A stretch of 64,000 bases of DNA. Source: Paenibacillus sp. JJ-223 (GTDB taxonomy: Bacteria; Bacillota; Bacilli; Paenibacillales; Paenibacillaceae). Where the stretch lies: positions 124,001-188,000 of the forward strand of contig NZ_CAKMMP010000008.1 of assembly GCF_927798175.1 (NCBI RefSeq). Reading direction: 5' to 3'. This document shows positions 55,572-64,000 of this stretch, piece after piece. The notes beneath the pieces were generated by a model. The model searched no databases. It was not told the origin of the DNA and saw only the letters and a program-made list of their open reading frames with translations. The translations under genes were made by a program, and so were the position numbers. Position 1 is the stretch's first letter. Each line of letters begins with the position of its first letter.

Positions 55572-56991
55572 ACAAGTTATGCACCGCCTCTTTAAAAATG
55601 CGTCCCCGCTCTTCGTAAGAAGCAAACATGTCCCAGCTGGCGCAAGAAGGCGACAGAAGAACCACATCGCCCGGAGCCGCAAGCTTCTTCGCTTCCTGTA
55701 CTGCAGCGGTTAGCGTCAGGGCGGCATCCTCCTCATTATCGACGACCTTGATTTCCTTTAACCCGGCCAGTTCCGCAACCCGGGCAATCTTCTCCCGTGT
55801 CTCGCCAAGGGCCACCACCGCTTTGACCTTTTCCTGAAATAAAGGCAGCAGTTCCATCATGTCCGACCCGCGGTCCAATCCACCGGCGATCAGCACGACG
55901 GGTTGTTTGAAAGAGCCCAGCGCATTGACGGTAGCTTTGGAGTTGGTCGCTTTCGAATTGTTGTAATACGCGGCTCCTTGATGCTCCAGGACATACTCCA
56001 AACGGTGCTCGACACCCTTGAATTCGGACAGAGGTACGAGCAATGAAGACGGATCGGCCCCGGCAGACACCGCAATCGCGATGGCGGCCAGTGCATTCTC
56101 CACGTTGAACCGGCCAGGAAGGCCGATGTCGGACACGTCAATGATGACATGGTGATTGCCGCTGCCGTCAGCGTAGATCGCCTGGCGCTGAACATCATCC
56201 TCCTCACCGTCCACGTATGGCGGATCGGCGTAAACCCCGATGTCCAGCTTCTCCGTCACGGAGAAGGGAACCAATCTGCCCTTGATGTAGGGTACGAGGC
56301 CGCGGCATACGGGGTCATCCCAATTGAGCACCGCGGTATCCCCGGACTGCTGGTTGGCGAATAGCTTGGCTTTGGAGGCAACGTAATCGTCCATGTCTCC
56401 GTGGTAATCCAGATGGGTCTCGGCCACATTGAGCAGACACGCAATGCGCGGACGGAAATCCACCGTGCCTTTAAGCTGGAAGCTGCTCAGCTCAGCCACC
56501 ATCCAATTGTCCTGATCGGCCTGTTCCGCCGCTTCGCAGAGCGGTGTACCGATATTTCCAGCCACAATCGGTTTCAGGCCGGCATGCTCCAGCATTTTTC
56601 CAACCCATGTCGTTGTCGTTGTTTTGCCGTTGGAGCCCGTAATTCCGATGATCGGTGCCTCGCAGAGATGGTAAGCAACCTCGACTTCGGTAACGACCTC
56701 AATCCCAAGCTCGAGCGCTTTCTGGACGGGTGGTGCCTGGTACGGGATTCCCGGATTTTTGACCACAAGCTGAACATCCTCGTTAATGAGGTTATCGGGA
56801 TGTCCCCCGCATACAACAGAAATTCCCAAAGCCTCCAATTCGGATGCTTCGGGACACTGTTCCCTCTCCTTTTTGTCATTGACCGTCACTTTGGCGCCGG
56901 CGCGTTCCAGTACCTTGGCGACCTGCACGCCGCTTTTGGCCAGTCCGAGCACGACAACCCGTTTTTCGCGATATTCATCAGGATGCTTCAT
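55570..56991 (-). CDS. murD: UDP-MurNAc-L-alanine:D-glutamate ligase
   Basis: A 473-residue Mur ligase. N-terminal Rossmann domain VVVLGLAKSGVQVAKVLERAG, ATP loop GITGSNGKTTTTTWVGKML near residue 115, and the central NVAETHLDYHG motif. It adds D-Glu to UDP-MurNAc-L-Ala. AAGGGG precedes the ATG by 9 bases. Confidence 0.97.
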   Translation of the reverse strand: MKHPDEYREKRVVVLGLAKSGVQVAKVLERAGAKVTVNDKKEREQCPEASELEALGISVVCGGHPDNLINEDVQLVVKNPGIPYQAPPVQKALELGIEVVTEVEVAYHLCEAPIIGITGSNGKTTTTTWVGKMLEHAGLKPIVAGNIGTPLCEAAEQADQDNWMVAELSSFQLKGTVDFRPRIACLLNVAETHLDYHGDMDDYVASKAKLFANQQSGDTAVLNWDDPVCRGLVPYIKGRLVPFSVTEKLDIGVYADPPYVDGEEDDVQRQAIYADGSGNHHVIIDVSDIGLPGRFNVENALAAIAIAVSAGADPSSLLVPLSEFKGVEHRLEYVLEHQGAAYYNNSKATNSKATVNALGSFKQPVVLIAGGLDRGSDMMELLPLFQEKVKAVVALGETREKIARVAELAGLKEIKVVDNEEDAALTLTAAVQEAKKLAAPGDVVLLSPSCASWDMFASYEERGRIFKEAVHNL

Positions 56992-56994
56992 GTT

Positions 56995-57963
56995 TTACAA
57001 CCCCTTGTTGAGATAAAGTCCGACAGCTGCCAATATGGCGCCAACAGCCCAGAAGGTAATGACGACGCGCCATTCCGACCAGCCGCTCAGTTCGAAGTGA
57101 TGGTGGATGGGACTCATTTTGAATACGCGCTTGCCCCGGGTTTTGAACGAGATGACCTGGATGACGACGGACAAAATCTCGATGACAAACACGCCGCCGA
57201 TAATGACGAACAACAGCTCCGTCTTCGTGACGATGGCAACCGCTCCTATCGCTCCGCCAATGCCCAGCGATCCGGTATCACCCATGAATACTTTGGCGGG
57301 ATGGGCATTGTAAACGAGGAAGCCCAGCACAGCCCCGATCATAGCCGCGGCACATACGGCTGCCGGCATGGAAGTCGCCTGCATCGCCACAATGGCAAAT
57401 GCCCCGAAAGCAATGGCACTTACGCCGGATAGCAGACCGTCCAAGCCATCGGTAAAGTTCACGGCATTGGTAATGGCCAGCATCATGATTACGACAAATG
57501 GATAGTAGAACCATCCCGTCCAGTCGAAAGATACCGAAGTGCCCGGAATCGATATGGCGGTGCTATGCCCGTTTTGAATAAGCAGGTAACACATGATCGC
57601 GCTGAATAACAGCTGCCCGAACATCTTCTGCCCCGGCGTCAGGCCCAGCGAGCGCTTGAACACGATTTTGATGTAATCATCCAAAAATCCGATGAGTCCA
57701 AAGCCAAGCGTAGCTACGAGCAGAACGTAAAAATCCGTATTTTTGACAGCCGAAAATTTCAGGAAAGCCAGCGTGAACGCCAAAATGATTACAACCCCGC
57801 CCATTGTCGGCGTTCCGCTTTTCTTCAGATGGCTCTGCGGGCCATCTTCCCGTACCTGCTGGCCGAATTTCATCCGTCTCAGCAGTGGAATCAAGAGCGG
57901 TGCGGCAATCACCGCCAAAATGAATGAAACGCCGATTGTTAACAGTAATACTTGAAAATCCAT
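56995..57963 (-). CDS. mraY: phospho-MurNAc-pentapeptide transferase
   Basis: A 322-residue membrane enzyme with about ten segments that makes lipid I from UDP-MurNAc-pentapeptide and undecaprenyl phosphate. [17 protein letters not shown] carries the metal-binding Asp pair, NFTDGLDGL the second, and [11 protein letters not shown] the C-terminal His cluster. A GGGGTG site lies before the ATG. The stop precedes the murD start by three bases. Confidence 0.97.
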   Translation of the reverse strand: MDFQVLLLTIGVSFILAVIAAPLLIPLLRRMKFGQQVREDGPQSHLKKSGTPTMGGVVIILAFTLAFLKFSAVKNTDFYVLLVATLGFGLIGFLDDYIKIVFKRSLGLTPGQKMFGQLLFSAIMCYLLIQNGHSTAISIPGTSVSFDWTGWFYYPFVVIMMLAITNAVNFTDGLDGLLSGVSAIAFGAFAIVAMQATSMPAAVCAAAMIGAVLGFLVYNAHPAKVFMGDTGSLGIGGAIGAVAIVTKTELLFVIIGGVFVIEILSVVIQVISFKTRGKRVFKMSPIHHHFELSGWSEWRVVITFWAVGAILAAVGLYLNKGL

Positions 57964-57975
57964 GGGTTCACCCCT

Positions 57976-59391
57976 CTAGTCTACTCGGTTCTGTAATGGT
58001 GCTGTTTTCAGTGCTTCGACCACGTCCTCAAGCTTCATGCCCCGTGAGGCCTTGAACAAGACAACGTCTCTGGGATGGAGTTTCTCTAGCAGGTAACGGG
58101 TCATTTCTTCTTTGTTGTCAAAAGCATGCACCGCTTCGGGCGGCATGTTTTCCCTGGCCCCTTCCGCAATGTGGGCGGACAACGGCCCGTATGCAAGCAC
58201 CAGGTCCAATTTCTCCGGCGAAATATACTTGCCTATATCATAATGAAGCTGCTGCTCTTGAGGCCCAAGCTCCAGCATGTCGCCAAGCACGGCGACCTTG
58301 GATTTGTATCCATTCAGGCCTTCAATGACATCCAGCGCTGCTTTCATGGAGGTCGGGCTTGCATTGTAAGCATCGTTCAGCATGGTGAGTCCGCTGGCGC
58401 CTTGAACGATCTCAATCCGCATGCCTGTAAGCTTCAGCCCGGACAATCCCTGCGCAATGCGGTCGGCAGACACTCCGAAATGGCGAGCGACCGCCAGGGC
58501 AGCCATACAGTTCACGACATTATGCGTGCCGAGCAGCGGCAAGCTCAGCGCGGCCTCGCCGGATTGTTTGCTCGTGAAAACAACCCCGCCGGGCGCATTC
58601 ATGATGCCTGTCGCATAATCGTCATTGTCCGGCTGAAGACCAAATGTAAACTGGTTCAAGCCTGCCGGTTTGATCGTTGTTTCCTCTGCTAGCACTTGCG
58701 TGATTAGCGGCTCATCCCCGTTTCGGATCAGCAAGCCGCCAGGTTTCATGCCAGCCACGATCTCCACTTTGGCCCTGGCAATCTCCAGCCTGGAACCGAG
58801 CTGCAGGAGATGGGATTCGCCGATGTTCGTAATAATCGCAACGTCGGGGCGGGCAATGCGGGACAATGTCTCGATCTCCCCTCGTCCGCTCATGCCCATT
58901 TCCAAAATAATGATCTCGGTGTCCGGCTCCATCGCAAGCACGGTGAGCGGCAGACCGATATGATTGTTAAAGTTGCCTTGCGTTTTGTGCACCTTGAACG
59001 TGGTGGACAGAAGCGCGTCGACGATGTCCTTTGTCGTTGTTTTGCCGTTGCTGCCCGTAATGCCGACAACCGAGGCTTTGCTTTCGGCCAAATAAGCCGA
59101 CGCAAGCGCCTGTAGCGCCTCAAGGGTATCGTCGACGACGATGACGGCTCCCTGCGGCGGTTCGCCATGGTCTTTTTGCCACAGTGTACCGGCAGCGCCG
59201 TTCTCCATACAGGATTGCGCAAATTCATGTCCGTCAAATCTGTCGCCGACAAGCGGAATGAACAAACTTCCTTCAGCCCGCTTACGCGAATCCGTATAAA
59301 CGCCTTGGGCAGCCATATTGGCATATGCAGCAGGGGCGACTAAAGTGCCTCCGCACATTTCGGCCAGTTGTGCCATAGTTCTCTTTATCAA
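57976..59391 (-). CDS. murF: UDP-MurNAc-tripeptide:D-Ala-D-Ala ligase
   Basis: A 471-residue Mur ligase. ATP loop GITGSNGKTTTKDIVDALL near residue 110, NIGESHLLQLGS and MLNDAYNASPTSMKAALD (MurF-specific). It completes the pentapeptide. The TTG start at 59391 overlaps the murE stop (TTGA) and has AAGGGG upstream, so murE and murF are translationally coupled. Confidence 0.97.
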   Translation of the reverse strand: MIKRTMAQLAEMCGGTLVAPAAYANMAAQGVYTDSRKRAEGSLFIPLVGDRFDGHEFAQSCMENGAAGTLWQKDHGEPPQGAVIVVDDTLEALQALASAYLAESKASVVGITGSNGKTTTKDIVDALLSTTFKVHKTQGNFNNHIGLPLTVLAMEPDTEIIILEMGMSGRGEIETLSRIARPDVAIITNIGESHLLQLGSRLEIARAKVEIVAGMKPGGLLIRNGDEPLITQVLAEETTIKPAGLNQFTFGLQPDNDDYATGIMNAPGGVVFTSKQSGEAALSLPLLGTHNVVNCMAALAVARHFGVSADRIAQGLSGLKLTGMRIEIVQGASGLTMLNDAYNASPTSMKAALDVIEGLNGYKSKVAVLGDMLELGPQEQQLHYDIGKYISPEKLDLVLAYGPLSAHIAEGARENMPPEAVHAFDNKEEMTRYLLEKLHPRDVVLFKASRGMKLEDVVEALKTAPLQNRVD

Positions 59392-60875
59392 TTGGATTTT
59401 CCCCTTATCGCTTCTTTGGCAATGATCCGGTCATCAAAATCGGTTTTGGTCGTGCCGATAATCTGATAGTTTTCATGCCCTTTGCCCGCAATCAATACTA
59501 CATCGGCAGGGCTTGCCTTTTCAATAGCCTCATGAATCGCCTGACGGCGATCAACGATCATGATATACCGGTCGGACGGAACGGATTCTTCGATGAGTCC
59601 CTGCTCGATGTCTTTAAGAATAAGTTCCGGATCTTCCGTGCGAGGGTTATCTGAGGTAACAAACACAAGATCGCTGTATTTTGCCGCAATTTTCCCCATG
59701 AGCGGACGTTTCGTCCGATCGCGGTCTCCCCCGCAGCCGAACACGGTAATTACGCGGCCTTCGGCGAACTCCTTCACGGTGCGAAGCACGTTTTCAAGTC
59801 CGTCCGGCGTATGCGCATAATCCACGATCACCGCAAACGGCTGGCCTTCGGCGACGGCTTCCACGCGGCCGTCCACGCCAGGAACCGTCTCCAGGCTGCG
59901 CTTGATCTCTTCCAAGGGTACGTTCTCCACAAGCGCTGCAGCTATGGCCGCCATGGCGTTGTAAACGTTGAATTTGCCCACCATGCGCAAACGGATATCC
60001 GTGCTGCCCGCAAAGGTGTCCACATGGAATGACGTGCCTTGCGCCGTTATTTTGATCTCGGAGGCTCGAACGTCCGCGTCCTCTCCCATGCCATATGTAA
60101 TGACTTCGGCCGCCGTTACCGATTTGAAATAGTCCGCAGAGGCGTCGTCCGCATTGATGACCGCGTATTTGCGGCGGGAATCATCCGCGCTGAATTCGTT
60201 GCCCAGGCGGGCAAAGAACAGTCCTTTGGCGGAACGGTACTCTTCCATGGAATGGTGGTAGTCCAGATGATCCTGCGTCAGGTTGGTGAATACCGCCGTG
60301 CGGAAGTCGGTTCCTTTTACGCGGCCTTGTTCCAGTGCATGAGAAGACACTTCCATCACGCAGCAGGTCGTCCCCGTCTGCACCATGTCATGCAGGCTGC
60401 GCTGCAGATCCAGCGCTTCCGGCGTAGTGCCGGACATCGGGTATGTGCGACCGTCATAACGCATCTGGATGGTGCCGATCAGTCCTGTCTTTTGTCCGTA
60501 ATCGCTCATGATCTTTTCGATCAGATAAGTGGTCGTCGTTTTGCCGTTCGTTCCGGTTACCCCGATCATGTTCATCTTGCGGCTTGGGGACCCGAAAAAG
60601 AAATCGGCCAGCACGGCCATGGCGAAACGGCTGTCCTTGACGAGCAGCTGCGGAACCGGCAGATTCAGCTCGCGTTCCACGACAAGTGCGACCGCACCCG
60701 CGCTCACGGCTTTTTCCGCATAATCATGACCGTCGACCGTATGTCCCGGCAGACAGATAAACAGATCGCCCGGCTTGACCTGACGGGAATCTGTCTGCAG
60801 GTTTTGACATTCTGTATGAGGCTCGCCGATGAGGCGAGCGGTTTTCAGTTTTGCTGCAAATTGGTTTAAAAGCAC
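59388..60875 (-). CDS. murE: UDP-MurNAc-dipeptide:meso-diaminopimelate ligase
   Basis: A 495-residue Mur ligase. ATP loop GVTGTNGKTTTTYLIEKIM near residue 110, NLTQDHLDYHHSMEEY, and the substrate motif DNPR in VTSDNPRTEDPE, which marks meso-diaminopimelate rather than lysine as the third residue. It fits with dapL in the same window. GTG start behind GTGAGG. Confidence 0.97.
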   Translation of the reverse strand: MLLNQFAAKLKTARLIGEPHTECQNLQTDSRQVKPGDLFICLPGHTVDGHDYAEKAVSAGAVALVVERELNLPVPQLLVKDSRFAMAVLADFFFGSPSRKMNMIGVTGTNGKTTTTYLIEKIMSDYGQKTGLIGTIQMRYDGRTYPMSGTTPEALDLQRSLHDMVQTGTTCCVMEVSSHALEQGRVKGTDFRTAVFTNLTQDHLDYHHSMEEYRSAKGLFFARLGNEFSADDSRRKYAVINADDASADYFKSVTAAEVITYGMGEDADVRASEIKITAQGTSFHVDTFAGSTDIRLRMVGKFNVYNAMAAIAAALVENVPLEEIKRSLETVPGVDGRVEAVAEGQPFAVIVDYAHTPDGLENVLRTVKEFAEGRVITVFGCGGDRDRTKRPLMGKIAAKYSDLVFVTSDNPRTEDPELILKDIEQGLIEESVPSDRYIMIVDRRQAIHEAIEKASPADVVLIAGKGHENYQIIGTTKTDFDDRIIAKEAIRGKSN

Positions 60876-61006
60876 ATGAATAACCTCACTTCTCCAAATT
60901 AATCTGCTCTAACATGATGTCTTTATTATACTAATATCGTCAATAAGGCCATTTAATGAAACGCAGTTCGGCGAATTTTGTTGCGGTTGAGGAGAAGGAG
61001 CACGCG

Positions 61007-62971
61007 TTACGGCGTGCCTCCCTCCTCCTCGGCATGCTGATGTGCATCCTTCAACACATCGCTCATGTAAATCCGGATCGTTGAACCTTGCTCTACCCGG
61101 GACCCGGGCTTCGGCGCCTGATTAATGACATACTTTCCGCTGCCGGACTTCGCCAGCATAAAGTTCATGTTCAAATCCTCGTAAAGATCCTCCGCCGTTG
61201 CCCCCGTCAGATCGGGTACGGTAACGATTTTCGTTTCGCCGTACTTGTATTCCTTTGCCACCTGGTCCTTACGAGGAGCGACGTTCATGTAATGCAGCGC
61301 GTCCTCCAGAATGTTCTGCACGATCGGCGCAGCAACCACGCCCCCGAACTGAATGCCTTTGGGATTGTCCACTGCCGTGTAAACAACGATTTGAGGATCG
61401 TCGGCAGGGGCGAATCCGATAAAGGATACGATATGCTCGCTTGTTGAATAACGTCCGTTTACGACCTTTTGGGCCGTTCCCGTTTTGCCGCCGACCCGGT
61501 AACCGTCAATGAACGCCGGTCTTCCCGTGCCCTTGGCAACCACGCTCTCCAGCGCTTCGCGCACCTGCTTCGACGTGCTCTCCGAAATCACCTGCCGCAC
61601 CAGTTGGGGTTTCGATTCCTCGATGACTTCGCCTGTATCCGGATGAACCCACGCTTTGGTCACATAAGGCTTGTATAACTTGCCGCCATTGATGGCGGCC
61701 GACACGGCGGCCACTTGCTGGATCGGCGTTACCGAGACGCCTTGGCCAAACGCCGTCGTGGCCAATTCGACAGGGCCTACCCGCGATAGCTTGAACAAAA
61801 TTCCGTTTTCTTCCCCGCTGAGATCGATGCCGGTTTTGCTGCCGAACCCGAAATTTTTGATGTACGAGAACAAGGATTCTTTCCCAAGCTTCTGGCCAAG
61901 GGCCACAAAACCCGGGTTGCAGGAGTTTTCGACGACTTGAAGGAATGTCTGGCTTCCGTGGCCACCCTTTTTCCAGCAGCGAAGCCGGGCTCCGCCGACC
62001 TCGACATAACCTGGATCATAGAATTGGTCCTGCTGCAAATTGACCTTTTTCTCTTCCAACGCTGCCGCAAGTGTAATAATCTTGAAGGTCGATCCCGGCT
62101 CGTAGGTCATCCAGATCGGAAGATTGCGGTTGTAGATCTCGGAGGCATATTGCTGATAGTTAGCCGGCTCGTAACCCGGACGGCTCGCCATCGCAAGCAC
62201 CTCGCCCGTTTTTGGATTCATCGCGATGGCCAGCGCCGAATTGGCCTGGAATTTAACCATCGCCTGGTCCAATTCGCGCTCCATGATGGATTGAATCGAG
62301 TGATCAATCGTCAGTTTCAGGTCCAATCCGTCCTTGGGCTCCACATACTTCTCGGATGAACCCGGCATCAGCCTGCCGGCCGCATCGGACAAGTAGGAAA
62401 CGCTCCCGTTCAGCCCATTGAGTTTGTCATCATACTTCTTCTCGACCCCGGTCAATCCCTGATTATCAATCCCGGTAAAGCCAAGAATATGCGCCGCCAA
62501 ATCGTCATAAGGGTAAAAACGTTTGTTATCCTCCGCAACGACGATGCCCGGAAGCTTCAAATCACGGATGCGTTGTGCTTTCTCCATCGTAATTTTGCGG
62601 CCGCCGGGCTGTAGTCGTACGATCATATCTCTCTTCGTGATAGTTGCCAGCACCTTTTCTTCCGTCATGCCCAGCAAAGGGGCCAGCGCCTTGGCCGTTG
62701 TCTCGGGTTCCTTGACTTGCACAGGGATGGCCATAATCGTCGGCGTGGTGACATTGTATGCAAGCGCAGTACCATTCCGGTCCAGAATTTCCCCTCGTTT
62801 GGCCGTGTACGGGATGTTACGCCGCCATGACTCTTCCGCCTTTTCCGCGAGTTCCGGCCCTTGTCCCAATTGTACATATGCAAGCCTGATTACCAAGGCC
62901 GAAAACAACACTACCAAAATGAGCAATGCCCACAGCAACCTGCGCCGCAGCTGAATGCTTGTGCCTTTCAA
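61007..62971 (-). CDS. spoVD: penicillin-binding protein SpoVD (class B)
   Basis: A 654-residue transpeptidase. One N-terminal membrane segment (LLWALLILVVLFSALVIRLAY), a PBP dimerisation domain, and the transpeptidase with STFK (Ser294, Lys297), SCN (350-352) and KTG (496-498). A single PASTA domain follows (VPDLTGATAEDLYEDLNM). One PASTA and its place behind pbpB identify SpoVD, which makes the spore cortex with SpoVE. TTG start behind GGGGGGAA. Cys351 in the SxN motif is as in the SpoVD of Bacillus. Confidence 0.92.
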   Translation of the reverse strand: MKGTSIQLRRRLLWALLILVVLFSALVIRLAYVQLGQGPELAEKAEESWRRNIPYTAKRGEILDRNGTALAYNVTTPTIMAIPVQVKEPETTAKALAPLLGMTEEKVLATITKRDMIVRLQPGGRKITMEKAQRIRDLKLPGIVVAEDNKRFYPYDDLAAHILGFTGIDNQGLTGVEKKYDDKLNGLNGSVSYLSDAAGRLMPGSSEKYVEPKDGLDLKLTIDHSIQSIMERELDQAMVKFQANSALAIAMNPKTGEVLAMASRPGYEPANYQQYASEIYNRNLPIWMTYEPGSTFKIITLAAALEEKKVNLQQDQFYDPGYVEVGGARLRCWKKGGHGSQTFLQVVENSCNPGFVALGQKLGKESLFSYIKNFGFGSKTGIDLSGEENGILFKLSRVGPVELATTAFGQGVSVTPIQQVAAVSAAINGGKLYKPYVTKAWVHPDTGEVIEESKPQLVRQVISESTSKQVREALESVVAKGTGRPAFIDGYRVGGKTGTAQKVVNGRYSTSEHIVSFIGFAPADDPQIVVYTAVDNPKGIQFGGVVAAPIVQNILEDALHYMNVAPRKDQVAKEYKYGETKIVTVPDLTGATAEDLYEDLNMNFMLAKSGSGKYVINQAPKPGSRVEQGSTIRIYMSDVLKDAHQHAEEEGGTP

Positions 62972-63064
62972 TAGAAGTTCCCCCCAGTCGTCCCAAAATC
63001 ATGATCTGCGTTCCATTCATGAATATTCGGGACAACCGGGGGTTAGAACGGGCTGTCCATATCG

Positions 63065-64000
63065 TTATGGCAGCGAGGTATCCGTGGACTGCGAATCGGA
63101 CGCTGCATCTCCATTCTCGGTTTGAGACGAATCCGTCGTTTGCGTCTGCGTTTCCTTCTCTTGGTCCGCCTGCTCCGAATCGCTCGCGTCGTCGTTTTCG
63201 GACGATGTTGGCGTACCCGAAGATTCCGGTGCTTCGTCCTCGATCCCGGTGACTGCTGCTTTGGCCGATTGCAGCGTGAGCTGCACCGTTCGCTGTTCTC
63301 CTGCCACTTGCTCTTTCTGTTCAACGACATACCCTTCGCCTTTGACCGTAACGCCCACCTTCATGAGCGACAGCACTTCCATGGCGTCTCTGAGCGATTC
63401 GCCCGTCAGATCAGGTACTTTCATTTTGCTGCTCTCTTCGGTAAGCAGATAGACACGCTGTCCCGGATTCATCGAGGCGCCCGCAGCGGGGTACTGTCGA
63501 ATCACGTTCTCTCCTTGGCCCAGCGTTACATAGGCGATGCCCGAATTGAGCAGAGTCGTTCTGGCTTGTTTCGCCGCTTTTCCTGTCAGATCAGGGGCTT
63601 TGGCTTGAACGACAGGGACATCGGTTTTCGATTTCGTTTTTGCCGTATCTTTCGGTACGCCCATGTACTGCAAAGTTTGGCTCACGATTTTTTTGAAAAC
63701 AGGTGCTGCAGCGGCACCGCCGCCGATATTGGCTCCTTCAGGCTGGTCGATGACGACCAGTACGGCGATTTTCGGATTATTGACAGGCGCAAATCCGATA
63801 AACGATACGACATCTTTCGTTTTGCTGTACTGCCCGTTGATGACTTTTCTGGCCGTACCCGTCTTGCCTGCGACACGATACCCTTCAATGTAGGCGTTTC
63901 GTCCGGTTCCGATAATCTGATCTGCAACAACCTGTTCCAAGTAACTGCTCACCAGTTTGGAAGACTCCGCCGAAATGACTTGGCGCACTTCCTTCGGTTT
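63065..64000 (-). CDS. pbpB: division penicillin-binding protein 2B/FtsI (C-terminal part)
   Basis: The last ~311 residues of a class B PBP that runs off the right edge. The KTG motif (YRVAGKTGTARKVINGQYS) and the end of the transpeptidase domain are present, followed by two PASTA domains (KAPDLTGKAAKQARTTLLNS and KVPDLTGESLRDAMEVLSLM) and an acidic Ser/Glu/Gln/Asp-rich tail of about 60 residues. Two PASTA domains and the position upstream of spoVD fit PbpB, the septal transpeptidase. The nucleophile Ser lies outside the window. Confidence 0.92.
   Translation of the reverse strand, partial: KPKEVRQVISAESSKLVSSYLEQVVADQIIGTGRNAYIEGYRVAGKTGTARKVINGQYSKTKDVVSFIGFAPVNNPKIAVLVVIDQPEGANIGGGAAAAPVFKKIVSQTLQYMGVPKDTAKTKSKTDVPVVQAKAPDLTGKAAKQARTTLLNSGIAYVTLGQGENVIRQYPAAGASMNPGQRVYLLTEESSKMKVPDLTGESLRDAMEVLSLMKVGVTVKGEGYVVEQKEQVAGEQRTVQLTLQSAKAAVTGIEDEAPESSGTPTSSENDDASDSEQADQEKETQTQTTDSSQTENGDAASDSQSTDTSLP

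Overview
The window looks like a chromosomal segment of an endospore-forming member of the Bacillales, most likely Paenibacillus or a close relative. The evidence is a division and cell-wall (dcw) cluster that carries sporulation genes (spoVD, spoVE, spoIIGA-sigE-sigG), an LL-diaminopimelate aminotransferase, a YteA-type protein, a YjcZ-type peptide, PyrR attenuation and a T-box leader. The genus is inferred; the gene calls rest on visible motifs and gene order. Almost all genes lie on the minus strand, so the text order below is roughly the reverse of transcription order.

Positions 1-7.5 kb form a mosaic of small units: the N-terminal part of an M16C metallopeptidase, tRNA-Leu, a tRNA pair (tRNA-Ile2 and initiator tRNA-fMet), a NucA/NucB nuclease, a half-size MFS-like membrane protein, a DUF1904 protein, a frameshifted carbon-nitrogen hydrolase and three small proteins of 36, 58 and 54 residues. 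Positions 7.5-14.8 kb hold a five-gene ABC operon: ATPase, adaptor lipoprotein, giant FtsX permease, a second ATPase with an AbrB-like tail, and a solute-binding lipoprotein.

Positions 15.0-24.5 kb are the pyrimidine operon pyrR-pyrB-pyrC-carA-carB-pyrF-pyrE. It has a clear promoter and a PyrR-type attenuator, and it lacks pyrP and pyrK/pyrD. A plus-strand YhgE/Pip protein follows (24.8-27.5 kb).

Positions 27.8-31.4 kb hold a compact operon of UbiA prenyltransferase, HAD phosphatase, two SMR/ArnE-like half-transporters and a large polytopic membrane protein. It reads as a complete module for making a polyprenyl-phosphate-linked pentose, flipping it and transferring it to a surface polymer. 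This is the most interesting system in the window. Positions 31.5-35.7 kb carry dapL, an RluD-type pseudouridine synthase, lspA, a yteA-like gene and a DUF5665 gene.

Positions 35.9-40.2 kb are ileS (type 2 isoleucyl-tRNA synthetase) behind a leader of about 1.1 kb. The leader contains a promoter, a T-box with terminator and then seven tandem 85-86 bp GC-rich repeats. Positions 40.2-64 kb run through divIVA, ylmH, ylmG, sepF, ylmE, ylmD, ylmC, sigG, sigE, spoIIGA, ftsZ, ftsA, divIB, murA, murG, spoVE, murD, mraY, murF, murE, spoVD and the C-terminal part of pbpB. Together these make the lipid II precursor, assemble the Z ring, place it (DivIVA, SepF) and link septum formation to the sporulation sigma-factor cascade. 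murB is not in its usual place; a gap of about 630 bp without a convincing gene separates murG and murA.
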